This document shows positions 1 through 7,705 of a stretch of DNA of 19,112 bases, piece by piece. Position numbers and translations under genes: made by a program. Origin of the DNA: CBFHWU01 sp965659665 (lineage in GTDB: Bacteria > Bacteroidota > Bacteroidia > Flavobacteriales > Flavobacteriaceae). Position 1 is the first letter of the stretch. The number at the start of each line of letters is the position of its first letter. The stretch is taken from positions 1-19,112 of the forward strand of contig CBFHWU010000021.1 in the NCBI GenBank assembly GCA_965659665.1, read 5' to 3'. The notes beneath the pieces were generated by a model. The model did no database searches. It saw only the letters and a list, made by a program, of their open reading frames with translations, and was not told the origin of the DNA.

Positions 1-631
1 TGTGCGGTCTCAACAAACAACCGTATGTCAATAAGCAACATAAATATAAGTTTCGGTTATAGTCTAATATACAATTAAGCAACTCTTTTAAGTTCGAAAT
101 AGGCTTATGTAATACTTCGTTTTGCTTCCGACTCTTTAACGAGCAGTTCTTCGTTTTAAAGCCGTGATTATTGAGATAGTTTGTAAGAACATTAAGATGT
201 CTTCGAACTGTATTAAAGCTTGTGTTATTGCCGTAGTTCAATACGATTGAATCTAGAAACGATACGGTTAATTCGCCTGTGCTTAATAGCTCGCTTCGTA
301 GTTCTTCGGATAACTTTAAAAGTGTCTTTCGATAGTGTGTTGACAAAGGTTCACTTAACTTTCGTCGAATTAAATCGTCGAATAATTCTACGCTATCAAA
401 AGACTGGTTAAACGAATATCCGTTATTCGATAAATAATGATAAACAGCTTTAGCTAATTCTTCGGCTTTAGTTCGCCTTAGGTTTGGCGGATAACTATTT
501 GGATATAAACTTTTACGAACGGATCTTCCGCTAAATAAGCGGTATCGTTTGTTGTTCAGTTTAAAATCGACGTAGTATCGACCGTCTGAACGTTTGCAGA
601 CTTTAGGGTATGAAAGGCTATCGTTTGGCAC
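1..631 (-). CDS. Tyrosine-type site-specific integrase (partial, 5' end of gene)
   Basis: The minus strand is open from a GTG at 631-629 to the left edge, about 210 codons, with an in-frame TAA immediately upstream (634-632). GTG is therefore the only reasonable start near the N-terminus. The N-terminus (SYPKVCKRSDGRYYVDF, residues about 7-23) resembles the Arm DNA-binding region of Bacteroidetes integrases. Residues about 80-170 are helical, like a core-binding domain. The translation ends in LLTYGCLLRPH, the start of the catalytic domain; Arg208 there matches the first catalytic Arg of the tyrosine recombinase family. The remaining catalytic residues lie outside the window. The gene follows tRNA-Ala on the same strand, as expected for an element that integrates at a tRNA 3' end. 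CGA makes up about half of the arginine codons and TCG is common for serine. Family assignment is confident; phage, ICE or island identity is not decidable. Confidence 0.85.
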   Translation of the reverse strand, partial: MPNDSLSYPKVCKRSDGRYYVDFKLNNKRYRLFSGRSVRKSLYPNSYPPNLRRTKAEELAKAVYHYLSNNGYSFNQSFDSVELFDDLIRRKLSEPLSTHYRKTLLKLSEELRSELLSTGELTVSFLDSIVLNYGNNTSFNTVRRHLNVLTNYLNNHGFKTKNCSLKSRKQNEVLHKPISNLKELLNCILDYNRNLYLCCLLTYGCLLRPH

Positions 632-705
632 TTATATGGCAACTTTAATTAAACATCCGTTTAACTATTCGACCAAACAAGCGTTTTTACGAAGTAGAAT
701 TGTAG

Positions 706-779
706 TGGAGAAGAAGGGATTCGAACCCTCGACCTCTTGACTGCCAGTCAAGCGCTCTAGCCAACTGAGCTACATCCCC
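706..779 (-). tRNA. tRNA-Ala (anticodon GGC)
   Basis: The minus strand folds into a full 74-nt cloverleaf: acceptor GGGGATG/CTTCTCC, D arm GCTC/GAGC, anticodon stem CTTGA/TCAAG around loop CTGGCAG (anticodon GGC), a 5-nt variable loop, T arm GAGGG-TTCGAAT-CCCTT, and discriminator A73. A G3:U70 pair, the alanine identity element, is present. CCA is not encoded. One acceptor position is a U6:U67 mismatch. Its 3' end faces the integrase gene 75 bp away, so the tRNA is the probable integration target. Confidence 0.93.
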
Positions 780-788
780 TAACAGGGA

Positions 789-796
789 CAAAAGTA
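789..796 (-). promoter_or_regulatory. Probable -7 box of the tRNA-Ala promoter
   Basis: Read on the minus strand this is TACTTTTG, matching the Bacteroidetes TAnnTTTG element. It ends about 9 nt before the tRNA 5' end, a sensible distance for a tRNA transcript. A TTTG lies 14 nt further upstream (811-814), somewhat closer than usual for the -33 element. Confidence 0.5.
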
Positions 797-945
797 ATGG
801 TTTTTCTTTTCAAATGGTAAGCTTTTTTACTGGATCCTATCATCAGGAACAAAACGGAGGTGTTATCCAAATACAAAAAATTTGTTTAAATTACAGATAG
901 AATTTTAATTAGTTTTACAGTATTAAAAATTCAATAAAAAACACA

Positions 946-2382
946 TTGTATTTCAACTCCATAGATTTTTCAGTTTTTTTTTGTTTGTTCTTTTTTGCGC
1001 ATAAAATATTTTCTAAAACGGTTAAACAAAGAAACCTCACAATTTTATTTTTTAGTTATGTGTTTTACGCATGGTGGGACTGGAGATTTTTAGGACTCAT
1101 TATATTGAGTTCCATAACAGATTTTACCATTGGAAATTTAATGACCAACCCCAAGTATAAAAATCAAAAAAAAACACTCTTGTTTTTTAGTATTTTGGTC
1201 AATATTGGGCTATTAATTTATTTTAAGTATTTTAATTTTTTTATCGAATCTTTTGTAGAGGCTTTCTCATTATTTGGAAAAGATATGCAAATAAACACGC
1301 TAAAAATCATTTTACCTGTTGGGATCAGTTTCTATACATTTCAAACCCTGAGTTACACCATAGATATCTATCGTAATAAGATCAAACCCACCAACGACAT
1401 CATTGCTTTTTTCTCATTTGTAGCATTTTTCCCTCAATTAGTAGCTGGTCCAATTGAAAGAGCTTCACATCTTTTACCCCAATTTAACAAATTGTATAAA
1501 TTCGATTATGAAGAATTTAAATCGGGTATGCGCTTGGTGTTATTGGGCTTATTTAAAAAAATGATTATCGCAGACAGAGCCGGATTTTTTGTAAATGAAT
1601 TTTACAATAATACCTCAACATATGAGGGCCATGTTTATGTAATTGCTACTTTTTTATTTGCGATACAAATTTATTGCGACTTTTCAGGTTACTCGGATAT
1701 CGCCATTGGTATAGCACGAACGATTGGGTTTAACCTTAATTTGAATTTTTCAACACCATATTTTTCAAAATCGATTACCGAATTTTGGAGAAGATGGCAT
1801 ATGTCTTTATCCACTTGGTTTAGAGATTACCTCTACATTCCACTCGGTGGAAATAAATTAGGAGTTTCAAGGACTAAGCTAAACCTAATGATTGTTTTTG
1901 TTGTTAGTGGATTATGGCATGGGGCGGCATTAAATTTTTTGATTTGGGGATTTATTCACGGCTCAATCATAATTATGGAAAAAACATTGAGCAAATATTC
2001 CATAAATACATTTATACCAAAGCCCTTAAACCATATTTTTTCAACATTATTTACATTTTCAATGGTGTGTTTGGCTTGGGTATTTTTCAGAGCCAGCACA
2101 TTTGGCGAGTCAATGTATATTATCAAAAATATGTTTAGCTATAATACGGATTCCTTTACATTCTTAGAAAATAATTCAAGTGAATTTTCAATACTCGTTA
2201 TTTTTATTTTCATTTTGTTTCTGATGGAGTTTTTTCATAACAAATTACACGCCATTCATTATTTTTTAAACGCCTATTTTCCTTTGCGTTGGTCGTGGTA
2301 TTTGTTGATTGCCGTAGTATTTTTAATTTTTGGTATTTACGGAGATAATCAAGTTAAAGAATTTATTTATTTCCAGTTTTAA
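946..2382 (+). CDS. MBOAT family O-acyltransferase (AlgI/DltB type)
   Basis: This is a 478-residue polytopic membrane protein with the usual MBOAT N-terminus (FNSIDF) and many hydrophobic segments. Two family signatures are clear: RRWHMSLSTWFRDYLYIPLGG (about residues 282-302, H285) and SGLWHGAALNF, which contains the conserved catalytic His (H325). Family members move acyl groups, usually acetyl, across the inner membrane for transfer to alginate, teichoic acid or other polysaccharides. The start is TTG; no nearby in-frame ATG gives the conserved N-terminus. The SGNH-type gene begins 1 nt after this stop, so the two form an operon resembling algI-algJ/X or dltB-dltD. The substrate is not shown by the sequence; O-acetylation of an exopolysaccharide or surface polysaccharide is inferred. 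Confidence 0.9.
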   Translation: MYFNSIDFSVFFCLFFFAHKIFSKTVKQRNLTILFFSYVFYAWWDWRFLGLIILSSITDFTIGNLMTNPKYKNQKKTLLFFSILVNIGLLIYFKYFNFFIESFVEAFSLFGKDMQINTLKIILPVGISFYTFQTLSYTIDIYRNKIKPTNDIIAFFSFVAFFPQLVAGPIERASHLLPQFNKLYKFDYEEFKSGMRLVLLGLFKKMIIADRAGFFVNEFYNNTSTYEGHVYVIATFLFAIQIYCDFSGYSDIAIGIARTIGFNLNLNFSTPYFSKSITEFWRRWHMSLSTWFRDYLYIPLGGNKLGVSRTKLNLMIVFVVSGLWHGAALNFLIWGFIHGSIIIMEKTLSKYSINTFIPKPLNHIFSTLFTFSMVCLAWVFFRASTFGESMYIIKNMFSYNTDSFTFLENNSSEFSILVIFIFILFLMEFFHNKLHAIHYFLNAYFPLRWSWYLLIAVVFLIFGIYGDNQVKEFIYFQF

Positions 2383-2383
2383 T

Positions 2384-3931
2384 ATGAAAAAAGTACTTCT
2401 CAAATTCACGATTTTTTTTACATTATTTATCATTTTTATTTCTAATGTAAGTGATCCTATTTTTAAATCAAAATCCAACTTTCATCGCTCAATGAAGCAT
2501 TTCAATGAAGTCACTAAAGACTCTATTGATATTTTGTTTATGGGGAGCTCACATGCTGTAATGAGCTACATTCCTTTTTATTTTGATCAATCTCTTAATG
2601 TAAATTCCCATAACCTAGGCTGTGCTGGACAAAGATTAATTCTTACCAATCAGATCCTTGAAAATGTATTAAAGAAATCAAATCCTGAACTTTTAATAAT
2701 AGATTTTTTTTGGGGATCAGTTGATTACCCTGATACCGAACAAGAAAAAGGACTTCAACTTTCAAGTTTTGATGAAATGAAATTAGGGATTGATAAATTA
2801 AAGCTTGCGCACAAGATATATGGATTAAGAGATATTTTACCTGTTTTAAGTCCAACACTCCGGAATCATGACAATTGGCATCAAGTGTTATTTCAAAAAA
2901 ATAAAAACACCACGAGCGCTGAACTTTGGTCTAAAGGTTTTCGTGGGACTCACAATCAAATGAGAGCACTCAAAAAAATGGAACGCGAAAACCATAATTC
3001 AAACCTTTTGAACTTCATAAACGAACCCGATCAATACAATAAAAATCACAGGGTAGATTTTGATTTTTCAGAATTAAAAAAAACAATTCAAATTTGCAAA
3101 GAAAATAATGTAAAACTCGTGGTGGTTGCTACCCCCGACTACAAGGTTTTTGATTACCCAGTGAGTAAAAATTTCTATATTTCATTCAAAAAATTTTGTG
3201 CATCAAATAATATTGATTTTGTCAATTTCCACAACTTGTTCAATGAACTTCAATTTACTCCTTCAGATTTTAGAGATTTTGGCCATTTAAATGTTTACGG
3301 TGCAGATAAAATTTCCTCTTATTTAATCGAGTTTTTGATCAATAAGGGATATTATCAAAGTAATATTGACCTTAAAAATAAATTAACGGAAATTAGAAAA
3401 GAGTTTATCCGTTCATCTGATCAGTACGAAATTAATGATATCACTTCATGGATCAACAACAATATTGAATTTAAACCCTCGAAATTTAAATCGAACGACA
3501 ATGAAATGTTTACGCTGGAAAGAGCTAACATTTCAGAAAATGCCTTTTTAAGGTCAAAAAAAATAAATGTTAATAAAGGGGATCGATACAGGTTTGAAGT
3601 TACGGCAAAAAAAGGAACGTATACTAAATCATTTGGGGTTAGAATCTCAGGGGTGTATCCAAACAGAGTTGATGCGGTATTTGACTTGGCCAATGGAACC
3701 CTTAGAGGAACATATGTTGGAGGAGAATTCGATGATGTGCAAGCCAAAATTTCCGAGGGAGCTAATGGACAATTTAAATGTGAAATTTCAGGACGGGTTA
3801 ATTCTAATTTTTTGCAAATTCTTTTAGGTCCTACTAACGAAAAAAACCCTGTCAATATTTGGGAATCCAAGTCTTTTGAACCAGCAGACGTTATGTTGAT
3901 GAAAAATTCATTTGTATTGGAAAAACTATAA
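2384..3931 (+). CDS. SGNH-fold (DltD/AlgJ-like) partner of the MBOAT acyltransferase
   Basis: The start chosen is ATG 2384, which directly follows the MBOAT stop and gives an N-terminal basic-hydrophobic anchor (MKKVLLKFTIFFTLFIIFIS). An in-frame upstream start at 2330 would overlap the MBOAT gene by 53 nt. The protein is 515 residues. The motif FMGSSH (residues 52-57, probable nucleophile S56) and RDFGHLN (D298, H301; a D-x-x-H motif) fit the SGNH hydrolase/acetyltransferase fold. The first 340 residues correspond to that fold. From about residue 380 a beta-rich C-terminal region follows (GVRISGVYPNRVDAVFDL, about residues 408-425) that looks like a carbohydrate-binding or jelly-roll module and is not part of minimal DltD/AlgJ proteins. 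Likely role: final transfer of acetyl groups to polysaccharide in the periplasm. Confidence 0.8.
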   Translation: MKKVLLKFTIFFTLFIIFISNVSDPIFKSKSNFHRSMKHFNEVTKDSIDILFMGSSHAVMSYIPFYFDQSLNVNSHNLGCAGQRLILTNQILENVLKKSNPELLIIDFFWGSVDYPDTEQEKGLQLSSFDEMKLGIDKLKLAHKIYGLRDILPVLSPTLRNHDNWHQVLFQKNKNTTSAELWSKGFRGTHNQMRALKKMERENHNSNLLNFINEPDQYNKNHRVDFDFSELKKTIQICKENNVKLVVVATPDYKVFDYPVSKNFYISFKKFCASNNIDFVNFHNLFNELQFTPSDFRDFGHLNVYGADKISSYLIEFLINKGYYQSNIDLKNKLTEIRKEFIRSSDQYEINDITSWINNNIEFKPSKFKSNDNEMFTLERANISENAFLRSKKINVNKGDRYRFEVTAKKGTYTKSFGVRISGVYPNRVDAVFDLANGTLRGTYVGGEFDDVQAKISEGANGQFKCEISGRVNSNFLQILLGPTNEKNPVNIWESKSFEPADVMLMKNSFVLEKL

Positions 3932-4362
3932 ATAATTTATATTAATGAATGAGTAAAGTTTTCTTACCTAGTAATGAAATAATGCTTTCCCTAAATAAGG
4001 CAGAAGAGCTAAAGTAAAGAATTACAAAAATTAATTTTCAGGGTTAATTAACATGAGTAATAAGCATTAGAATGGTGATACTAATTTGAATCCGTTCACA
4101 TGTTTCGATAATCTTCCTTCCCAAATGTTCTCCTTTTAATACTAAGCAATTGATCGTTGAAATATTAAAAATTTCTGTTAGCGCAAATTTTTAATCCAAT
4201 TTATCAATCATGCATTGCCTAGATAAAATAAATATTGAAATGTTTTTTTCGAAGGACTTTTTTTGGAAGCGATCACAACCGATGGTTTCATTTACGCTAT
4301 GAATCAATTCCTAATTAATATATTTTTTTTAAATTGCAATTCAACTTAATTATTATTTAAAT
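3932..4362. other. Gene-poor stretch of 431 nt, possible decayed coding sequence
   Basis: No convincing gene is present in any frame. The minus strand around 4100-4170 reads in short open pieces in two frames (for example QLLSIKRRTFGKEDYRN) that look coding-like and faintly recall transposase C-termini, but stops interrupt them and I cannot assign a family. The only clear structure is the AT hairpin at 4164-4195. Confidence 0.35.
4164..4195. repeat. 11-bp perfect inverted repeat (AT-rich hairpin)
   Basis: ATTAAAAATTT (4164-4174) and AAATTTTTAAT (4185-4195) are exact reverse complements around a 10-nt loop. It lies 233 nt beyond the MBOAT/SGNH unit and could be a weak bidirectional terminator or a remnant of a mobile element end. 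Neither role is shown. Confidence 0.5.
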
Positions 4363-4839
4363 ATGAAAAAATTAATCATTTCTTTAATGTTTGTTGGAGT
4401 TTTAGCATCATGCACTGCACCAACAGCCTCCAATGGGTTTTCGCCGAGAGGAAATGCCATCACACTGGGTTCTCAAAGTTCGGTAGATGTTGTGGTAGAG
4501 TTTGACAAGTATTGGTCAGCCGAAGATTTTGCTTCTATGCGTGGTCTAATTGCCGATTCAGCGACATTTTCATTCGAAAACGGAACTAAATTCGAAACAG
4601 CTGATGCCTTTATAGCCGCTATTTCTTCTGATACCTTATCTTATGATTGGAACTTCAGTTGGGCATTTGCGATCAAAGATGACAATGCTGAAATTACTTC
4701 TGAGTGGGTTAATGCAGGATTTGATGTAACACAATCTTCGACTGAAGGTGAAGTCATGTCAAAAAATCATTTCAATGAGTGGTATTTGATCGAAAATGGT
4801 AAAATCCAGTACTGGTTCAATACCAAAGCAAAAAGATAA
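4363..4839 (+). CDS. Small lipoprotein, probable NTF2-like/SnoaL-like fold
   Basis: The product has 158 residues. It opens with a lipoprotein signal peptide (MKKLIISLMFVGVLASC; lipobox LASC, acylated Cys17) and should be anchored in the outer or inner membrane. The mature part (VVEFDKYWSAEDFASMRGLI, then ATFSFENGTKFETADAFIAA, then a C-terminal WYLIENGKIQYWFN) has the helix-then-sheet pattern of NTF2-like/SnoaL proteins, which often carry or bind small ligands. No catalytic residues can be named, so the biochemical role is unknown. It stands alone, with a strong terminator directly downstream. The start is unambiguous because it creates the signal peptide. Confidence 0.75.
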   Translation: MKKLIISLMFVGVLASCTAPTASNGFSPRGNAITLGSQSSVDVVVEFDKYWSAEDFASMRGLIADSATFSFENGTKFETADAFIAAISSDTLSYDWNFSWAFAIKDDNAEITSEWVNAGFDVTQSSTEGEVMSKNHFNEWYLIENGKIQYWFNTKAKR

Positions 4840-4857
4840 TCTCTTAAACAGATCAAA

Positions 4858-4889
4858 AAAAAAAGCGGTGTTGATGCACTGCTTTTTTT
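4858..4889 (+). terminator. Rho-independent terminator after the NTF2-like lipoprotein gene
   Basis: A stem AAAAAAGCGGTG / CACTGCTTTTTT with one G:T wobble and a 6-nt loop (TTGATG) ends in a T run. It starts about 20 nt past the stop codon. The A run on the left arm means it could also work in the other direction. Confidence 0.85.
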
Positions 4890-4959
4890 ATTCCAATTAT
4901 ATTAACCTTATTGGTGCAGAAAAGAAATTATTTTGTCTGTTAGGTTTTATCGGTTTCCA

Positions 4960-4967
4960 TAAATTTG
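4960..4967 (+). promoter_or_regulatory. Possible -7 promoter box of the e(P4)-like phosphatase gene
   Basis: TAAATTTG matches TAnnTTTG and lies 13 nt before the ATG, which would give a very short leader. A TTTG occurs 24 nt upstream, longer than the usual spacing, so the -33 match is weak. Confidence 0.4.
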
Positions 4968-4980
4968 TTATTTTAGACCT

Positions 4981-5679
4981 ATGAGATATTGCTACTTTAT
5001 TCTTTTTTTTGTTCTTGTTTTTGGATGTAACAACCCATCAGTGGTATCCAAAAAAGAACACTCGTTACATTGGCATAAACACGCTGCTGAATACAAAGCA
5101 CTATGTCATCAGGCGTTCAATCTGGCCAAGCTCCGTTTAGATCAAGCATTGATGACTTCTCCCGATCAACCTCTTGCTATTGTCGCTGACATTGACGAAA
5201 CCTTGCTCAACAACTTGCCTTATAACGAAATGCTTATCGAAACGCAAGATTCTTTTCGTTTTGAAACATGGTCCGAATGGGTTAATCAAGAAATAGCAAC
5301 CGCAGTTCCTGGAGCAGTGGACTTTATCAACTATGCGGATTCAAATGGGGTTGAGGTCATTTATTTATCCAATCGACGTGTCGAAAATTATGAGCCAACC
5401 AAATCCAACCTCCTCGCTTTAGGATTCCCTTTTGATGAGACGACCCAAATGCTTCTCAAAGAGGAGACAAGTGACAAAACTGCTCGCAGAGCCTTATTGT
5501 CGAATCATGAAGTGGTGGTGTTTTTAGGAGATAATTTGGCTGATTTTGCCACTGTATTTTATAAAAAAGATAATGTCGAACGATCCCTTGATGTTGATCG
5601 GTTAAAAGACGATTTTGGAGATTCATTTATCCTATTCCCCAATTTGATTTACGGCGATTGGGAGATAGGATTCGAATAA
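4981..5679 (+). CDS. 5'-nucleotidase/acid phosphatase lipoprotein, e(P4) family (HAD superfamily)
   Basis: The protein has 232 residues and a lipoprotein signal (lipobox VFGC, Cys16). HAD motifs are complete: motif I VADIDETLLNN (nucleophile D70, D72), motif II YLSNR (S130), a conserved Lys in the LLKEETSDK segment, and motif III FLGDNLADF (D184, D188). This arrangement is that of the outer-membrane e(P4) family, Mg-dependent phosphatases that strip phosphate from nucleotides such as NMN and other phosphomonoesters so that the product can be imported. The length matches the family. The FMN-reductase-like gene begins 6 nt after its stop, so the two are probably co-transcribed. A link to flavin or nicotinamide nucleotide salvage is suggestive only. 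Confidence 0.9.
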   Translation: MRYCYFILFFVLVFGCNNPSVVSKKEHSLHWHKHAAEYKALCHQAFNLAKLRLDQALMTSPDQPLAIVADIDETLLNNLPYNEMLIETQDSFRFETWSEWVNQEIATAVPGAVDFINYADSNGVEVIYLSNRRVENYEPTKSNLLALGFPFDETTQMLLKEETSDKTARRALLSNHEVVVFLGDNLADFATVFYKKDNVERSLDVDRLKDDFGDSFILFPNLIYGDWEIGFE

Positions 5680-5685
5680 AAACCT

Positions 5686-6222
5686 ATGAAAAAAATTGTC
5701 GCTTTTGGAGCCAGCTCCTCTGTCAATTCAATTAATAAAACCCTAGCCACATTTACGGCTTTTCAAGTGCCGAATGCTCAAGTAACACTGATCGATCTTA
5801 ACGATTATGACATGCCTATTTTTAGTGTAGATAAAGAAAATACGGACGGTATTCCTAAGCCTGCCTATCGTTTTAAAACAATATTAAAAAGTGCGGATGG
5901 CATTGTCATATCTTTTGCTGAACACAATGGAGCCTATACCTCGGCGTTTAAAAATATTTTAGATTGGATTTCAAGAATTGAAAAAGTTGTTTGGTACAAT
6001 AAGCCCATGTTTTTGTTGGCCACTTCCGATGGTGCTCGTGGAGCTATTTCGGTACTTGAAATGGCACACGCCCGAATCTCTCGTGAAAATACCCACCCTA
6101 TCCCCAAGTTCTCTTTACCCAATTTCAATCAAAATTTTACACCTGAAAAAGGAGTAACCCATTCCCATTGGGCGCCCCTTTTTTCAGCAGCGCTCAACCA
6201 ATTTATAGTTACACTTACGTAA
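5686..6222 (+). CDS. NAD(P)H-dependent FMN reductase-like flavoprotein
   Basis: The product is 178 residues with a flavodoxin-like fold. An N-terminal strand and phosphate-binding loop (VAFGASSSVNSINKTL, residues 5-20) is followed by FAEHNGAYTSAFKNILDWIS (about residues 77-96), the signature of the NADPH-dependent FMN reductase family that contacts the isoalloxazine ring. Members reduce FMN, quinones or chromate with NAD(P)H in the cytoplasm. The physiological substrate is not visible. It follows the e(P4)-type gene with a 6-nt gap. Its stop codon lies inside a 10-bp inverted repeat. Confidence 0.85.
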   Translation: MKKIVAFGASSSVNSINKTLATFTAFQVPNAQVTLIDLNDYDMPIFSVDKENTDGIPKPAYRFKTILKSADGIVISFAEHNGAYTSAFKNILDWISRIEKVVWYNKPMFLLATSDGARGAISVLEMAHARISRENTHPIPKFSLPNFNQNFTPEKGVTHSHWAPLFSAALNQFIVTLT

Positions 6223-6245
6223 CTCCCTTTGCTTTGAGTTACGTA
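6216..6245. repeat. 10-bp perfect hairpin spanning the FMN-reductase stop codon
   Basis: TACGTAACTC and GAGTTACGTA pair perfectly around a 10-nt loop. There is no T run after it, so it is not a standard terminator, but it sits exactly at the end of the gene pair and may protect the mRNA 3' end or end transcription with help. It lies 70 nt upstream of nhaA. Confidence 0.55.
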
Positions 6246-6315
6246 TAGTTCGCCCAATAATTACTATATTTAGACCCTTTAGTGACAAAAATAATGGTGG
6301 TTAAAAAACATTAAA

Positions 6316-7623
6316 ATGATAAAAAATTATTTACTCACTCCATTTCAGAAATTTGTTAAAATTGAGAGTTTAAGCGGAATTTTACTTTTTTCGGCGACCC
6401 TAGTGGCTATGATTTGGGCCAATTCAAGCTTTGGAGAAAGTTATCAGTCTTTGTGGCAATATAAAGTCGGAATTGGTTCCGAAAAATATGGCCTAGTCAA
6501 ACCTTTAATTCTATGGATCAATGATGGGTTAATGGCGATATTTTTTTTCGTCATTGGATTGGAAATTAAAAGAGAATTACTCATTGGTGAATTGAATTCC
6601 GTTCGAAAGGCCACTTTTCCCATATTTGCAGCCGCTGGCGGTATTGTGATCCCTTTGTTGTTGTTTACGCTTTTAAATCACAATCCTGAAACTGCCAGAG
6701 GATGGGGAATCCCAATGGCTACAGATATTGCATTTTCGCTAGCGATCCTAAAAATGCTTGGGAAGGCTGTTCCGCTGAGACTAAAAATATTTTTAACGGC
6801 ATTTGCCATAGTAGATGACCTGGGAGCAGTTTCGATTATTGCAATATTTTACAGTTCTGGAATTGACTGGCTTCTTATTTCATATTCTTTTTTACTGCTT
6901 TTAGCGCTTGCAGTTCTTTCTGCACGTGGGTTGTATTCAAAGTATTTAACTCTTATTGTTGGAATAGTTATTTGGGTGTTGTTTTTAAAATCTGGAATTC
7001 ATCCCACAATAGCGGGGGTATTATTGGCCTTTACTATTCCTATTAGACAACGAATAGATGTCCAGTCTTTTTTAAAACAACTTTCGTCAACAGCCGGTCG
7101 TATTTCTGAACCCACACAAACCCCTCAAAAAATATTATCAAAAAATCAAATTGCCGAACTTGACGCTTTGGAAGATCTCATTGAAGATTTTCAGTCCCCT
7201 CTCCAAAAATTAGAACATCAATTTCATGCTTGGGTAGCTTATTTTATCATGCCTATTTTTGCCTTGGCGAACGCTGGTATTGTGTTTAGTTTTGATATGG
7301 AAATCGACCTTACCTTGATTTTAAATATTGCCTTGGCCTTAGTTGTTGGAAAAGGAATTGGAATTTCTTTATTCTCCTACTTAGCAGTCAAGCTGAATTT
7401 GGCCGAACTTCCAAAAGGCGTAAATGCAATTCAGGTTATCGGAGTAGCTATCCTAGCAGGAGTAGGCTTTACGATGTCTATTTTTATTGCCAATTTAGCG
7501 TTTGATAATAACTTGATGTTTATTGATTCGGCCAAAATAGGAATTCTAATCGGCTCGCTTATTTCTGGAATTATTGGAGCAATGATACTAAAATTCAGTG
7601 GTAATAAAACGATGAAAACCTAA
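6316..7623 (+). CDS. nhaA: Na+/H+ antiporter NhaA
   Basis: The 435-residue inner-membrane protein has about 11-12 hydrophobic segments. It carries the NhaA hallmarks: PMATDIAFSLAILKMLG with D137, FAIVDDLGAVSI with D167 and D168 (equivalent to E. coli D133, D163, D164; the pair binds Na+ and protons), IGLEIKRELLIGEL near residues 80-93, and a C-terminal GVGFTMSIFIANLAF. It exchanges cytoplasmic Na+ or Li+ for external protons, giving pH and salt tolerance, as expected for a marine bacterium. A hydrophilic segment at about residues 245-305 makes it longer than the E. coli protein (388 residues). It appears to be transcribed alone; no Na-responsive regulator is adjacent. Confidence 0.97.
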   Translation: MIKNYLLTPFQKFVKIESLSGILLFSATLVAMIWANSSFGESYQSLWQYKVGIGSEKYGLVKPLILWINDGLMAIFFFVIGLEIKRELLIGELNSVRKATFPIFAAAGGIVIPLLLFTLLNHNPETARGWGIPMATDIAFSLAILKMLGKAVPLRLKIFLTAFAIVDDLGAVSIIAIFYSSGIDWLLISYSFLLLLALAVLSARGLYSKYLTLIVGIVIWVLFLKSGIHPTIAGVLLAFTIPIRQRIDVQSFLKQLSSTAGRISEPTQTPQKILSKNQIAELDALEDLIEDFQSPLQKLEHQFHAWVAYFIMPIFALANAGIVFSFDMEIDLTLILNIALALVVGKGIGISLFSYLAVKLNLAELPKGVNAIQVIGVAILAGVGFTMSIFIANLAFDNNLMFIDSAKIGILIGSLISGIIGAMILKFSGNKTMKT

Positions 7624-7705
7624 CAATAAAAACACAACATATCCGAAAAAAATATATATCAGGGGACGCCTCAACACTGTTTTTTTTCTATCCCCATTTT
7701 GTATT

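Noticed and set aside
220..411. Plus-strand frame of 63 codons
   Set aside because: It is the antisense shadow of the integrase gene, which explains the open frame and carries recognisable family motifs.
3421..3870. Minus-strand frame of 149 codons
   Set aside because: It lies wholly within the 3' part of the SGNH gene and shows no recognisable domain or start context.
4796..4984. Small plus-strand frame after the NTF2-like lipoprotein gene
   Set aside because: It runs through the terminator hairpin and has no coding character.
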